Positions 25,474 through 34,940 are shown, counted from the first letter of the stretch. The stretch is DNA of 64,000 bases from Thioclava marina (GCF_002020135.1 NZ_MPZS01000001.1:1302001-1366000), one strand, 5' to 3'. Program-made: numbers and translations. Notes: a model not told the origin generated them from the letters alone.

Positions 25474-26736
25474 TCAGCCCAGCTTCATGTTGTCGATGCC
25501 CACCAGCCGGTCATAGAGCCAGTAGAGGACCAGAACCCCGCCAAGCAGAAGCGAGGCAAGTGCGGCCGCCAGCGACCAGTTGAGCGACTTCTGCATGTGG
25601 AAGGCGATCATGTTCGAGATCAACTGACCATCTGCACCACCGACAAGGGCGGGGGTGATGTAGTAGCCGACCGACAGGATGAACACGAGAAGCGCGCCCG
25701 CGCCGATCCCCGGAAGGGTCTGCGGCAGATAGATGCGGCGGAACGCGGTCCAGGACGTGGCGCCCAGGCTGCGGGCGGCGCGCACATAGCTCGGCGGGAT
25801 GGTCCGCATCACCGAATAGAGCGGCAGCACCATGAAGGGCAGAAGGATGTGCGTCATCGCGACGATCGTGCCGGTCTTGTTGTACATCATCTCAAGCCGG
25901 CCGTTGTCGCTGACGATCCCCAGCCAGACCATGATGTCGTTGAGCACGCCTTGTTGTTGCAGCAGCACCATCCAGGAGGTCGTGCGCACCAGAAGCGAGG
26001 TCCAGAAGGGCAGCAGGACGAAGATCATCAGCAGGTTCGATTTCGCCAGCGGCAGCGAGGCCAGCAGATGCGCGATCGGGAAAGCGAGGAGCATGCACAG
26101 CACGGTGATGATCAACGACAGGAGCGCCGTGCGCGTGAACAGCGTGCCATAGATCGAGCGCGTCTTGTCGACCGACACGATATTGTTGTCCTGGTCGCGG
26201 GTCATGTCGAGCGCGGCGAGGTAGAAGTCGATCGTATAGGGATGCGACGCGGATCGCATCGCGCGCCAAAGGTTCGGATCTTCCCATCCCTTGTTGATGT
26301 CGAGAATCGCTTCCTTGTAGGGCGGCTCCAGCTTGTCGGCCTTGCGCGCAGTCGAGGTGAAGAGCGAGCGCGTACCGGGAACATCATAGTTGATCCGGGT
26401 GCCAGCTTCGCCTTGTGTGCGGTTCGCCTTCATCTCCTTGAGATCAGTGGCCAGCGCGGCAAAGGCGCTCTCGTCGATGGGCGCTTCGAGCGGGTGCTCG
26501 GCAAACCATTGTCCAAGCGCGGGGGCGTTCTTAGAGAAACTGTCGTTATAAACCGACTGGAACAGCATCTGCCCGATCGGAACGACGAAAGTGATCAGCA
26601 CGAACAGGAACAGCGGCGCGACGAGCAGAAAGGCCCGTCTTTTGGCCCGCGCCTGCGATTTCGCCAGCGCTTTCTTGAGCGGCAGGCCGTCGGCTGTTCT
26701 CAGCTCTGTTGGTTCCATCGTGGCGTCGCTCATCAT
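25474..26736 (-). CDS. Polyamine-type ABC transporter permease (PotB/PotH-like)
   Basis: This 420-aa permease is longer than E. coli PotH because of an insertion of about 120 residues between the first and second helices (FSKNAPALGQW to about DPNLWRAM), a form common in alphaproteobacterial polyamine systems. The EAA loop reads RAARSLGATSWTAFRRIYLPQTLPG. Two adjacent ATGs (26736, 26733) follow GGAGAG; the second has better spacing. The DUF2314 gene lies 14 bp upstream and the second permease 10 bp downstream, so the three are one transcript. Confidence 0.9.
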   Translation of the reverse strand: MMSDATMEPTELRTADGLPLKKALAKSQARAKRRAFLLVAPLFLFVLITFVVPIGQMLFQSVYNDSFSKNAPALGQWFAEHPLEAPIDESAFAALATDLKEMKANRTQGEAGTRINYDVPGTRSLFTSTARKADKLEPPYKEAILDINKGWEDPNLWRAMRSASHPYTIDFYLAALDMTRDQDNNIVSVDKTRSIYGTLFTRTALLSLIITVLCMLLAFPIAHLLASLPLAKSNLLMIFVLLPFWTSLLVRTTSWMVLLQQQGVLNDIMVWLGIVSDNGRLEMMYNKTGTIVAMTHILLPFMVLPLYSVMRTIPPSYVRAARSLGATSWTAFRRIYLPQTLPGIGAGALLVFILSVGYYITPALVGGADGQLISNMIAFHMQKSLNWSLAAALASLLLGGVLVLYWLYDRLVGIDNMKLG

Positions 26737-26750
26737 CTCTCCTTTGCCGC

Positions 26751-27230
26751 TCAGGGCAGCGGGGCCAGGATCGCGCGCAGACGCGCCGCCTCATCCTGGG
26801 GTAACTCGGGCAGCATCACCCGGGTCGTGTAATTGCCATGGAGCTTGCCGTCGCGGCGGTAGCTCCAATCCGAAATCTGTTCGGGCGCGAAGGTGATCTC
26901 GTCACCGACATGGCCCTCGAAATAGACCGGCTCGTTGACGAGCTCCGCCGTAATCTCGGTCGAGGAGATCGAGATCGGTGCGGTCCAGATATGCTCGCGC
27001 CCGTTGCCGGGCGTATCGATCCCCGCCTTGAGGAGGAAATCCTCACCCTCACGCGCGCGGATCGCGCCGAGGAAAGCGGAGGGATAGCTCTCGCGGGCGG
27101 CAGCCATTGCGGCGTTCATCTGCGCGTCGCTCGTTGAGTAACCAACGACCGGGTCACCGGCCTGGACCGCCTGTGGCGCGACGGGCACCAAAAGGCAGAG
27201 GCATGCAGCCAAGATCCGGAGGGTCGACAT
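26751..27230 (-). CDS. Secreted DUF2314 protein within the polyamine ABC operon
   Basis: This 159-aa protein has a signal peptide at residues 1-25 (MSTLRILAACLCLLVPVAPQAVQA) and then a DUF2314/YegJ-like domain. Recognisable segments are the N-terminal AQMNAAMAAARESYPSAFL helix, EHIWTAPISIS, GHVGDEITFAPEQISDWSY and GKLHGNYTTRVML. The start at 27230 follows AAGGAAG and opens the signal peptide. An in-frame ATG at 27299 overlaps the upstream stop but would place a terminator-like hairpin inside the gene. The domain's function is unknown. Its position between binding protein and permease suggests a periplasmic accessory role in this transporter (inference). Confidence 0.8.
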   Translation of the reverse strand: MSTLRILAACLCLLVPVAPQAVQAGDPVVGYSTSDAQMNAAMAAARESYPSAFLGAIRAREGEDFLLKAGIDTPGNGREHIWTAPISISSTEITAELVNEPVYFEGHVGDEITFAPEQISDWSYRRDGKLHGNYTTRVMLPELPQDEAARLRAILAPLP

Positions 27231-27249
27231 CGCCAGACGCTTCCTTGCG

Positions 27250-27290
27250 AGAGAAAGAAGTCGGGCCGCGCGGGATGATCGCGCGGCCCG
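27250..27290 (-). terminator. Intra-operon hairpin after the binding-protein gene
   Basis: An 11-bp perfect stem CGGGCCGCGCG / CGCGCGGCCCG (27262-27290) is followed on the minus strand by ACTTCTTTCTC. It probably attenuates transcription or protects the 3' end of the binding-protein mRNA, giving more binding protein than permease, as is common in ABC operons. Confidence 0.65.
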
Positions 27291-27298
27291 GTGTGGCA

Positions 27299-28375
27299 TC
27301 AGCCGGCGAGCCAGGCGTTGAAGCGCTCGCTCAGTTCGGTGTCGTGGTCAGCCCAGAACTCCGAGTCGTTGACCAGCGCGTTGCCCATGTTCTCGGGCGC
27401 GGTGGGCATATGCGGCCCCATTTCGGTCTTGCCGTCCTGATACATGCCGACCATCGGGGCCGAGGACTTGCGTGCCGGACCGTAGGAGATCCACTTCGCC
27501 TGGTTGGCGAGTTGCGCGGTCTCGGTGGCGAACTTCAGGTAAGCCTTTGCGGCGTCCATATGCGGCGCGCCTTTCGGGATCACGAAGAAGTCGAAGTCCA
27601 TCAGCTGGCCGTCCCAGACGATCTTGAAGGGCTGGCCTTCAGCGACCTCGGCGTTGAAGATACGGCCGTTATAGGCGGTCGACATCACGACCTCGCCATC
27701 GGCGAGCAGCTGCGGCGGCTGTGCGCCGGCATCCCACCACACGACATCGCCCTTGATCTTGTCGAGTTCGGCAAAGGCCTTGTCCACGCCTTCCGGGGTG
27801 CCCAATTCCTTGTAGACATCCGCCGCCGGGACGCCCGCGCCCATCAGAGCGAATTCCAGCGTGCCCTTGGCCGATTTGCGCAGACCGCGCTTGCCCGGGT
27901 ATTTTGCGGTGTCGAAGAAGTCCGCGATCGTGGTGGGCGAACCATCGACCTTCGAGGTGTTATAGGCCATCACGGTCGACCACACGATGTTCGCAACGCC
28001 GCAATCGGTGAAGGAGCCATCGATGAAGTCTTCCGAAGCCGGGGTTCCGTCGGGCGCGGCTGCCAGATCCGCGTCGGGATCGAGCGGCTCGAGCAAACCT
28101 TCGTCGCACAGGCGGATCGCGTCGGATTTCTCAACGTCGGCCACGTCGACCGAAACGTTGCCCGCCTCGACCTGCGCCTTGATCGGGGTCGCCGGGTTGT
28201 CGGCGGCTTCCATGTTCACGTCGATGCCGGTCGATTCGGCGAAGGGCTTGTTGTAGGCCTCGACCTGGCTCTTCTCGTAAGCGCCGCCCCAGGACAGGAC
28301 AGTCACGCTTTCCGCCTGTGCGGCGGCAGCGGTGAAGCCTGCGAGCGCGGTGCTCAGGATCAGAAGTTTTTTCAT
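27299..28375 (-). CDS. Polyamine-binding periplasmic protein (PotD/PotF-like)
   Basis: This 358-aa solute-binding protein has signal peptide MKKLLILSTALAGFTAAAAQA cleaved before ESVTVLSWGGAYEKSQVEAY. The fold and motifs match cluster D substrate-binding proteins for putrescine or spermidine: SWGG near the N-terminus, VADVEKSDAIRLCDEGLLEPLD and GTLEFALMGAGV. Ligand-contacting Trp/Asp residues such as WWDAGAQPPQLL are plausible. The preferred polyamine cannot be told from the sequence; some close relatives carry other cations or sugars. It is separated from the ATPase gene by 111 bp and followed by a hairpin. Confidence 0.88.
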   Translation of the reverse strand: MKKLLILSTALAGFTAAAAQAESVTVLSWGGAYEKSQVEAYNKPFAESTGIDVNMEAADNPATPIKAQVEAGNVSVDVADVEKSDAIRLCDEGLLEPLDPDADLAAAPDGTPASEDFIDGSFTDCGVANIVWSTVMAYNTSKVDGSPTTIADFFDTAKYPGKRGLRKSAKGTLEFALMGAGVPAADVYKELGTPEGVDKAFAELDKIKGDVVWWDAGAQPPQLLADGEVVMSTAYNGRIFNAEVAEGQPFKIVWDGQLMDFDFFVIPKGAPHMDAAKAYLKFATETAQLANQAKWISYGPARKSSAPMVGMYQDGKTEMGPHMPTAPENMGNALVNDSEFWADHDTELSERFNAWLAG

Positions 28376-28486
28376 TCTCGGTTACTCCCAGTTGGTTGGT
28401 CTGTTGTTTTCTCGACGTTTCGTCGATTGGCCACCTTCGGGTGGCGTATCAGGGCGCGCGGCTATCACGCGCCCGGAATGCTTGGC

Positions 28487-29623
28487 TCACATCGGATCGA
28501 GAGCGCGGGCGTCTTGGGGATGCCAGCCAATCTTGACGGTATCCCCTTCCTTGAGCCGCACCTGATCGAGCGTGTTACGCGATTTCATCACGAAATCATC
28601 CGATCCCGCAACGCGCATCCGGGTGCGAAGGATGTCGCCCATATAGATCACCTCGAGAACCTCGGCGTTGATCGTGTGGGCGCCCGCAGGCATCATCTCG
28701 GGCTTGAACTCGACGCGCTCGGGACGGATCGACACCAGCGTATCCTGACCGGATTCGCGGATATTGACCGCAGTCGCATCGATCAGTTCGCCCGTGCTCA
28801 GGCGCACCGTGCACGTCTCCCCCGTCAGGCTCTCGACCTTTCCGGGCAGCTTGTTGTTCTCGCCGATGAACTGGGCGACGAAGCTGTTTTGCGGGCGCTC
28901 GTAAAGCTCATCCGGCGGCGCGAGCTGCTGGATGCGGCCATCGTTGAACACGGCCACGCGGTCCGACATCGTCAAAGCCTCGCCCTGATCGTGGGTCACA
29001 TAGACCACGGTGATGCCGAGCGTCTCGTGAAGGTGCTTGATCTCGAACTGCATATGCTCGCGCAACTGCTTGTCGAGCGCACCGAGCGGTTCGTCCATCA
29101 GGACCAGTTCGGGATCGAACACCAGCGCGCGGGCCAAGGCGATCCGCTGCTGTTGGCCGCCCGAAAGCTGCGCCGGTCGACGATTGATGAAGTTGCCCAT
29201 CTGGACCATGTCGAGCGCACGCTTGACCTTGGTCTCACGCTCGTCCTTGCCCATGCCCCGCACTTCGAGCGGGAAGGCGAGGTTCTCGCCGACCGTCATG
29301 TGCGGAAAGAGTGCGTAGTTCTGGAACACCATGCCAATTCCGCGCTTATGCGGCGGCACCATGTTGATGTTGCGGCCATCCAGCCGGATCTCGCCATTGG
29401 TCGCGGTCTCGAAACCGGCCAGCATCATCAGGCAGGTCGTCTTGCCCGACCCCGACGGCCCCAGCATGGTGAGAAATTCACCCTTGCCGATCGAGAGATT
29501 GAGATCCTTCACGACGAGCGTCTCGCCGTCATAGCTTTTTTGCACGCGGTCGAATACGACGAATCCTTCGCCGTCAGCTGCGTTGGTCAAAGCGGGCTCC
29601 CCGTTGTTTTTGTCTTTGGTCAT
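28487..29623 (-). CDS. Polyamine-type ABC transporter ATPase (PotA/PotG-like)
   Basis: This 378-aa ABC ATPase has Walker A LGPSGSGKTT, Q-loop MVFQNYALFPHMTV, signature LSGGQQQRIALARAL, Walker B LVLMDEPLGALD and switch His VYVTHDQ. A C-terminal TOBE-like regulatory domain follows (about residues 290-378, VSIRPERVEF). It powers the importer whose other parts follow on the same strand. It is the first gene of the cluster. The 111-bp gap to the binding-protein gene is the largest in the operon and could hold a second promoter. Confidence 0.92.
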   Translation of the reverse strand: MTKDKNNGEPALTNAADGEGFVVFDRVQKSYDGETLVVKDLNLSIGKGEFLTMLGPSGSGKTTCLMMLAGFETATNGEIRLDGRNINMVPPHKRGIGMVFQNYALFPHMTVGENLAFPLEVRGMGKDERETKVKRALDMVQMGNFINRRPAQLSGGQQQRIALARALVFDPELVLMDEPLGALDKQLREHMQFEIKHLHETLGITVVYVTHDQGEALTMSDRVAVFNDGRIQQLAPPDELYERPQNSFVAQFIGENNKLPGKVESLTGETCTVRLSTGELIDATAVNIRESGQDTLVSIRPERVEFKPEMMPAGAHTINAEVLEVIYMGDILRTRMRVAGSDDFVMKSRNTLDQVRLKEGDTVKIGWHPQDARALDPM

Positions 29624-29695
29624 TTCCCGTGCATATGACTAAAGCAAGGGCAATTCTGGATTTCAACCCGGAATCCAAAAACTCCGAACATAAGC

Positions 29696-31957
29696 CTATC
29701 GCAGCACAGAACCGCCCGAAAAACCGCCGCTTTGCGGCATTTCCCGCGCAAGGAGCGACCATTTCCTGCACATTTCTCGCGAAACCTTACTCGGCGTCAT
29801 TCGAGGGTAGGCAGAGGGACCGTAGACGGATTCAACCTCGGCGGAAGTCCAATGCACCAATGTCAGACGGGGGTAGGCGCGCAGAAGGGCCGAGAGCTGG
29901 TCGCGAGGAAGCACACGCATCGCCTGTCGCCCGGGCCAGAAGCTCTCGACCCACGCGCCCTCGGCTTGCACCAAGGAGTGGCGCGGCAAGAGAAGATGGT
30001 GATATCGCGCCCGTCGTCGTCCCTGCATCACCCGCGCCCCGCCCCAGCCACTGGCGGCAAGATGGCGTGCACGGACCAGCGCCCCGGAACCTTCTGTAAT
30101 GTAAAGGCAATGCTGACCCGAAAGGCGCAGCGGGCGGGTATTGCCGAACGCGCCCGCCCGGATCTCGACCGGTCGCAATCGCGAATCGTGGCGCAACTGA
30201 TTTGCCGAGAGCACCCGCACCCCATGCCAGAGCACCGGTTGCGCAGGCCCGTCACGGGTGAGGACCAGGTCGCCGGGTCGCAAGGCCTCGACCAAGCACG
30301 GGCCGCGCGGCGTCGCAATCCTCGTGCCTTCGAGGAAACAGGGAATGCCCATCGCATGGAGCTGCGGCGCGGTCGAGACCTCCTGGGGCGCAACTCCGAT
30401 CAGGGTCACGCTCTCGCCATTGGGGAAACTCAGGACCGCGTTGCCCGAGGCATCGGTCCCGACGGTGACGTCCCAGGCGTTCACGGGTGCACCGGCCGCA
30501 TCAGTCAGCCCCGTCACGTCGAGTTGATCGGTGGTGAAGCCCGATCCGTCATCGCTCATATCGAAATCAGCGATCTTATCGGCACCACCGCCATCGGCGA
30601 AAACGAGCGTGTCCCCACCTTCGCCGCTCCAGAGCGTGTCGTCGCCCGTTCCACCGACGATGATGTCATCCCCCGCACCGCCGGTGATCGTGTCGTCACC
30701 GCCGCCGCCGTCCAGATAGACGCCAGCACCGCTCGCGGATGCATCGAGACGATCGGAAAGGGCGCTGCCTGTGATCCCTTCGATCTCCGAGAAGTCGACC
30801 CTTTCGGCGCCCGCCGTTACGCTTCCGCTCTCGCTCCCCCCGTAGATCGCGGTGATGCCGCTCGTGGTGACGGCGCTGAAATCGAGCAGATCGAAATCCG
30901 TGCCGTTGGTGACGGTCTCGCCACCCAGCACGACATCGATGCCCCAGCTGTCCGCGAAGAGGAACCTGTCGTCATCCGCCCCACCCGAAAGCAGGTCGTT
31001 GCCGCCATCGCCCCAGATCGTGTCGGCACCATCACCACCCGAGACGGTGTCGTCGCCCGCATCCCCGTGAAGCGAATCCGCCCCGCCTTCGCCGAGGATG
31101 GAATCGTTCCCGCCGCCACCCCGGATCGTATCGTCACCCGCCCCGCCAAGGAGCGTGTCATTGCCGCTCTCTCCGAAGATCAGGTCATTGTCTGCGCCGC
31201 CATCGACATGGTCGTCGCCGCCGCCGGCCCAGATCGTGTCATCGCCCGCATCACCGTAGAGCGTATCGTTGAAATCGTATTCGACACCCGAGGCGTCATC
31301 GATGACATCGGAGCCAGAGCCGCCATGAACCAGATCACCTTTGCTCGGATCCGATCCGCCGGTGCCGTAATAGATGACATCATTGCCATCGCCGCCGTCG
31401 ATCGTATCGGCCCCTGCGCCTGCGGAAATCGTGTCGTTGAGCGCGCCGCCCTGAAGCGAATCCGCGTAGACCCCGCCGCGGATGTAATTCGGATCATCTG
31501 GATCGTAATTGGCCGAGAAGAGCGAATTGTAGGTCGGACCGGTCGAGGTGTTCGTGACCGCGGTAACCTCGTAGGTAACACCGGGCTGGAGGGGCGCGCT
31601 CGTGATTTCGCCGACAATGACGCCGTTCACCTCAAGGACATAAAGCTCGATCGAACTGCCATCGGGGCCAGCGAGCGTCGCGGCGCTTTCGATATAGACC
31701 TTGCCGGAGGTGATCACCGCGCCGTCGGGACCGGTCACCGTGACATATTGGTTCGGATCATTGCCGCTCTCATCGGCGTAGGGATCGCTATCGCCCGAAA
31801 GATGGCTGTCGTCATCCGTGAAGCTGAAGGTTCGACTAGAGGTGTCGACGTCCCAGGCGGGATCGACCATCAGCCGGGAGCCGACCGAGACGGTCGAGCC
31901 ACCGCCCTCGACGAGGAAATCTTCCCCGTAATACCCTTTGAAGACGAAAGTCGCCAT
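29696..31957 (-). CDS. RTX calcium-binding protein with C-terminal Hint domain
   Basis: This 753-aa protein has no signal peptide. Residues 1-150 form a non-repetitive N-terminus (MATFVFKGYYGEDFLVEGGG). RTX nonapeptides of the GGxGxDxIx type fill about 160-340 and 400-455 and should form Ca2+-bound parallel beta rolls. A Hint/intein-like domain (about 538-690) begins IPCFLEGTRIATPRGP, with the block LRPGDLVLTRDG and HCLYI. Such proteins leave by type I secretion, and the Hint part may self-cleave (family knowledge). No type I exporter genes are nearby. The ATG at 31957 follows AAGGCG; a TTG at 31975 is less likely. The substrate or role is unknown. Confidence 0.88.
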   Translation of the reverse strand: MATFVFKGYYGEDFLVEGGGSTVSVGSRLMVDPAWDVDTSSRTFSFTDDDSHLSGDSDPYADESGNDPNQYVTVTGPDGAVITSGKVYIESAATLAGPDGSSIELYVLEVNGVIVGEITSAPLQPGVTYEVTAVTNTSTGPTYNSLFSANYDPDDPNYIRGGVYADSLQGGALNDTISAGAGADTIDGGDGNDVIYYGTGGSDPSKGDLVHGGSGSDVIDDASGVEYDFNDTLYGDAGDDTIWAGGGDDHVDGGADNDLIFGESGNDTLLGGAGDDTIRGGGGNDSILGEGGADSLHGDAGDDTVSGGDGADTIWGDGGNDLLSGGADDDRFLFADSWGIDVVLGGETVTNGTDFDLLDFSAVTTSGITAIYGGSESGSVTAGAERVDFSEIEGITGSALSDRLDASASGAGVYLDGGGGDDTITGGAGDDIIVGGTGDDTLWSGEGGDTLVFADGGGADKIADFDMSDDGSGFTTDQLDVTGLTDAAGAPVNAWDVTVGTDASGNAVLSFPNGESVTLIGVAPQEVSTAPQLHAMGIPCFLEGTRIATPRGPCLVEALRPGDLVLTRDGPAQPVLWHGVRVLSANQLRHDSRLRPVEIRAGAFGNTRPLRLSGQHCLYITEGSGALVRARHLAASGWGGARVMQGRRRARYHHLLLPRHSLVQAEGAWVESFWPGRQAMRVLPRDQLSALLRAYPRLTLVHWTSAEVESVYGPSAYPRMTPSKVSREMCRKWSLLAREMPQSGGFSGGSVLR

Positions 31958-32119
31958 CCGCCCGACGCCTTGCAACCGCCCACCGACATGGCGGGCATAC
32001 CCGGTTCAACATTGGCGTGCGGTTCTTCAAGACTTGGTTAAAGCGACTACGAAAATCCGTGCATTCATTTCAAACGCATGACGAGGGCGCGATGCTCAGG
32101 GGCCGAAGATGCGCAGGCG

Positions 32120-32155
32120 CCGAAAACGACAAAGCCCGGGCACTTGGCCCGGGCT
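32120..32155 (-). terminator. Terminator of tRNA-Leu
   Basis: A 9-bp stem AGCCCGGGC / GCCCGGGCT with a 5-base loop (32133-32155) is followed on the minus strand by TTGTCGTTTTC, 13 bases beyond the tRNA 3' end. Confidence 0.75.
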
Positions 32156-32167
32156 CTGTCGGATGAA

Positions 32168-32254
32168 TGGTGCGGTCGAGAAGACTCGAACTTCCACGGG
32201 AGTTACCCCACAGCGACCTCAACGCTGCGCGTCTACCAATTCCGCCACGACCGC
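32168..32254 (-). tRNA. tRNA-Leu (anticodon GAG)
   Basis: This is an 87-nt class II tRNA with acceptor stem GCGGTCG / CGACCGC and D-arm GGCGGAATTGGTAGACGC. The anticodon stem is CAGCG / CGCTG around TTGAGGT (anticodon GAG). It has a long variable arm (TGGGGTAACTCCCGT), T-loop GTTCGAGTC and encoded CCA. It reads CUC and CUU leucine codons. Confidence 0.97.
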
Positions 32255-32383
32255 ACTGTCTTGGCTTGGTGTGGCGCGTATTAGCCAAAGGCCGGGGGGA
32301 AGAAAAGGGGGTATTTCGGGATTGCCGCGAATTTTTCGCCCCATGTGAGCGCGGGCCGAGTTACCCCGACCCGCGCCTAGCTC

Positions 32384-34060
32384 TTATTGCGGCGCCGCGG
32401 TCTCGATCAGCTGTGCGGCCTTGGACGCAAAGCCCGCAAGACTTGCGGCTGGACCAGAGGCGGCCTTGGGGGCGGCGCTTGCGTCGGCGCGGCCATTCAT
32501 CATCAGCGCCGCCTTGTGGATCAGGCCGTTGCGCTCCGGTTGGCCCGGCGCGAAGACCGGCGTGGCCTTGATACCCGATTCGTACCAGCCCAGGGCCAGG
32601 TCGGGCCGCTCATCGGTGCCGACCCCCTGCATCAGGTGATGGCCGACAAGCTCGTCATAACCGCCCTCGCCGATCGCACCGAGAACAAGTGCCGAGCCAA
32701 GCGCGACCGGCATGTCATCGGTGCGATAGCCCACCGAGAGACAGACCTTGGCCGTGCCCGACAGCTGCGCGGGGCTCATGCCCGAACCGGCGACGAAACC
32801 CTTTACCTTCTCGATCATCGCGGGCTGCGGCGTCGTGCCGACCGCCGCGACCTGATCGGAGAGCAACGCGCCGAAATCGCGACATTGCGCGGCGATCTGA
32901 TCGGGGGTGAAGCCGGTGATCTTCGCGGCCATAGCCTCGCCTTCGTCGATCGCATAGCCCCGCGCGAGACAGAACTGCTCACCCAGCGCCTGTCCCGGAT
33001 CGGTGAGGCTCGCCTCAGTCAGGAAGCCGCCATTCGAAGAGGTCACCAGCCCGACCTTCGCGCAATATGAGGCCAGCGAGACCGGGACCGGCTCGGGCAT
33101 CGCGGCGAAAGAGGGCATCGCAGGCACCGGTTGTGCGGCCAACTGCGTACCGAAGGAGGGCGCTTGCGGCTGCGGCTGCGGGGCCACGGCCATCGTGGTT
33201 GGAGGCAGGCTCGCCGCCGGCGCCGCGTCACCCGTCATCTGGCACGCGCCCGCCTGGCAGGTGAACATCGCCGGCGTCGCGTTATAGGCTTGGAAGTCAT
33301 TGCGCGCGAAACCGCTCGGGGTCGAGGCGAACACCCGCACCGCGCAGCTTTTGTCATTGCACCAGAAGCCCGGGCCAAGCACCGAGGTGTCGAGCAGGTA
33401 ATCCGTGCGCCCGTCATTGTTCAAATCCGCCAGCTGAACGAAGCCCGAGCGTGCGATCAGCTGCTGCGGCTCGACATTGGAGCTGCGTGCGATCTCGTAG
33501 ACCGCCTCGGAGATCTGCGGCGGCAGCCCTCCGATCGAGCCACCCGCATAAGTCGCCCCGCCCGTGCCCAGCATCTGCGCCCGCGTCTCCAGAAGCAACC
33601 CGCGCATCCCCTGGGGATGGGTGGAAATCGTCTGTGTCACCGCCGAACCGCCCAGCAGCGCCTTCTGATAGGCGGTGGTGAGGATCGTGCGCTCCATGTC
33701 ATTGAGCCGGCCGGTGATCGGGAATTCCATGAAGGCCTGGTATTGCGAAATTCCCGCGCGCGATTTCGGCCCGAGCGAGCCATCGGGCGTGCCGACATTC
33801 CACCCGAAATGGTTCAGCGCGACCTGCACCTCCCGGTTGGCCTCACGCTGCGCCGAGGAAACCCTCGGCGCGGCATAGGTGCGCGTGGTCGTGGTGGTCC
33901 GGCGCTGGTTGCTGCGATTCGCCTCGTTCACGATCGCGCCGCCGATGATGCCGCCGATCACACCGCCGACGATGTCGGACCCGCCCGCGAGCGCCGGCGC
34001 GCCCGGCCCGCCCGTGGCCATCAGCACGGCAAGCCCCGTCAACAGAAACTTGTGTTTCAT
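32384..34060 (-). CDS. Exported peptidoglycan-binding-domain protein
   Basis: This 558-aa protein has a signal peptide (MKHKFLLTGLAVLMATGGPGAPALA). Next comes a glycine-zipper segment (GGVIGGIIGGAIVNEANRS, about residues 33-50) that can enter membranes. A PG_binding_1-like domain (about 75-140: NREVQVALNHFGWNVGTPDGSLGPKS) follows. The middle has a cysteine-bearing region with VQLADLNNDGRTDYLLD, an FG-GAP-like Ca2+ loop, a Pro/Ala/Gln-rich linker (about 285-325) and a C-terminal helical part with a Sel1-like ALGWYESGI segment. The ATG at 34060 follows GGAGGG. It is probably periplasmic and cell-wall associated. It is divergent from lipB with no partner genes. Confidence 0.75.
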   Translation of the reverse strand: MKHKFLLTGLAVLMATGGPGAPALAGGSDIVGGVIGGIIGGAIVNEANRSNQRRTTTTTRTYAAPRVSSAQREANREVQVALNHFGWNVGTPDGSLGPKSRAGISQYQAFMEFPITGRLNDMERTILTTAYQKALLGGSAVTQTISTHPQGMRGLLLETRAQMLGTGGATYAGGSIGGLPPQISEAVYEIARSSNVEPQQLIARSGFVQLADLNNDGRTDYLLDTSVLGPGFWCNDKSCAVRVFASTPSGFARNDFQAYNATPAMFTCQAGACQMTGDAAPAASLPPTTMAVAPQPQPQAPSFGTQLAAQPVPAMPSFAAMPEPVPVSLASYCAKVGLVTSSNGGFLTEASLTDPGQALGEQFCLARGYAIDEGEAMAAKITGFTPDQIAAQCRDFGALLSDQVAAVGTTPQPAMIEKVKGFVAGSGMSPAQLSGTAKVCLSVGYRTDDMPVALGSALVLGAIGEGGYDELVGHHLMQGVGTDERPDLALGWYESGIKATPVFAPGQPERNGLIHKAALMMNGRADASAAPKAASGPAASLAGFASKAAQLIETAAPQ

Positions 34061-34262
34061 CCCTGAACCCTCCAATCAATAAATTCCGGTTTTGCCTGTC
34101 GCCCCGCAGTCCCCAGTTTTCGTCTGCGCGATAGGTCCGACCCTGAAAATGGCCGGTGCGGTGGCGGCGAACCTCACGAATGGGTGAAGTCTGCGCCCCG
34201 AACCGCACGAGGGGCAAGAAATTTTGACGTTGGGTAAGGAATTCCCGCGCTGGAGGTTGAGA

Positions 34263-34940
34263 ATGGTTGAATGGCGCATCAGCGAGGCCCCCGTGCCTTA
34301 CGAGGAGGCGCTCGCGTTCATGGAGGATCGGGTTGCCAGGATCGCCGCGGGCGAGGCAGAGGAAATGGTCTGGCTGCTCGAACACCCGCCGCTTTATACC
34401 GCCGGCACCTCGGCGAAGCGCGAGGATCTCGTCGATCCCGACCGCTTCCCGGTCTACGACGCCGGGCGCGGAGGGCAATATACCTATCACGGACCGGGTC
34501 AGCGCGTCGCCTATGTCATGCTCGATCTCAACAAGCGCGGGCGCGACGTGCGCTGCTTCGTGCGCAAGCTCGAGGACTGGGTGATCACAGCCCTCGCCGA
34601 GTTCAACGTGAAGGGTGAGATCCGGGACGGCCGTGTCGGTGTCTGGGTCACCCGGCCGGACAAGCCCAGATCGGCCGATGGTGCGCTGCGCGAAGACAAG
34701 ATCGCCGCGATCGGGGTCAAGCTGCGCAAATGGGTGAGCTTTCACGGAATCTCTATCAATCTCGAGCCCGAGCTCGAGCATTTCAGCGGAATCGTCCCCT
34801 GCGGAATCCGCGAGCACGGGGTCACAAGCCTGGTCGATCTCGGCATTCCCGCGACTATGGTCGATCTTGACCTCGCGTTGCGTGCGACATTCGACCGCAT
34901 CATGGGCGATTCCTCACGCACAAACACAGAAAGTTGCTGA
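34263..34940 (+). CDS. lipB: Octanoyl-ACP:protein N-octanoyltransferase LipB
   Basis: This 225-aa enzyme moves octanoate from acyl carrier protein to the lipoyl domains of 2-oxoacid dehydrogenases and GcvH, the first step of lipoate assembly. The signature is complete: [36 protein letters not shown], the catalytic Lys in [21 protein letters not shown] and the catalytic Cys in [15 protein letters not shown]. The ATG at 34263 follows GGAGGTTGAGA. A TTG further upstream in frame lacks a ribosome site. lipA is not in the window. Confidence 0.95.
   Translation: MVEWRISEAPVPYEEALAFMEDRVARIAAGEAEEMVWLLEHPPLYTAGTSAKREDLVDPDRFPVYDAGRGGQYTYHGPGQRVAYVMLDLNKRGRDVRCFVRKLEDWVITALAEFNVKGEIRDGRVGVWVTRPDKPRSADGALREDKIAAIGVKLRKWVSFHGISINLEPELEHFSGIVPCGIREHGVTSLVDLGIPATMVDLDLALRATFDRIMGDSSRTNTESC

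Noticed and set aside
27107-29638. Plus-strand open frame of 843 codons opposite the polyamine ABC operon
   Set aside because: It runs across the antisense of the DUF2314, binding-protein and ATPase genes and has no domain pattern; the minus-strand genes are clear.
29732-32041. Very long plus-strand open frame (769 codons) opposite the RTX protein
   Set aside because: It mirrors the repeat codons of the RTX gene. The predicted product is Arg-rich without domains, and no ribosome site precedes it. High-GC antisense frames are expected.
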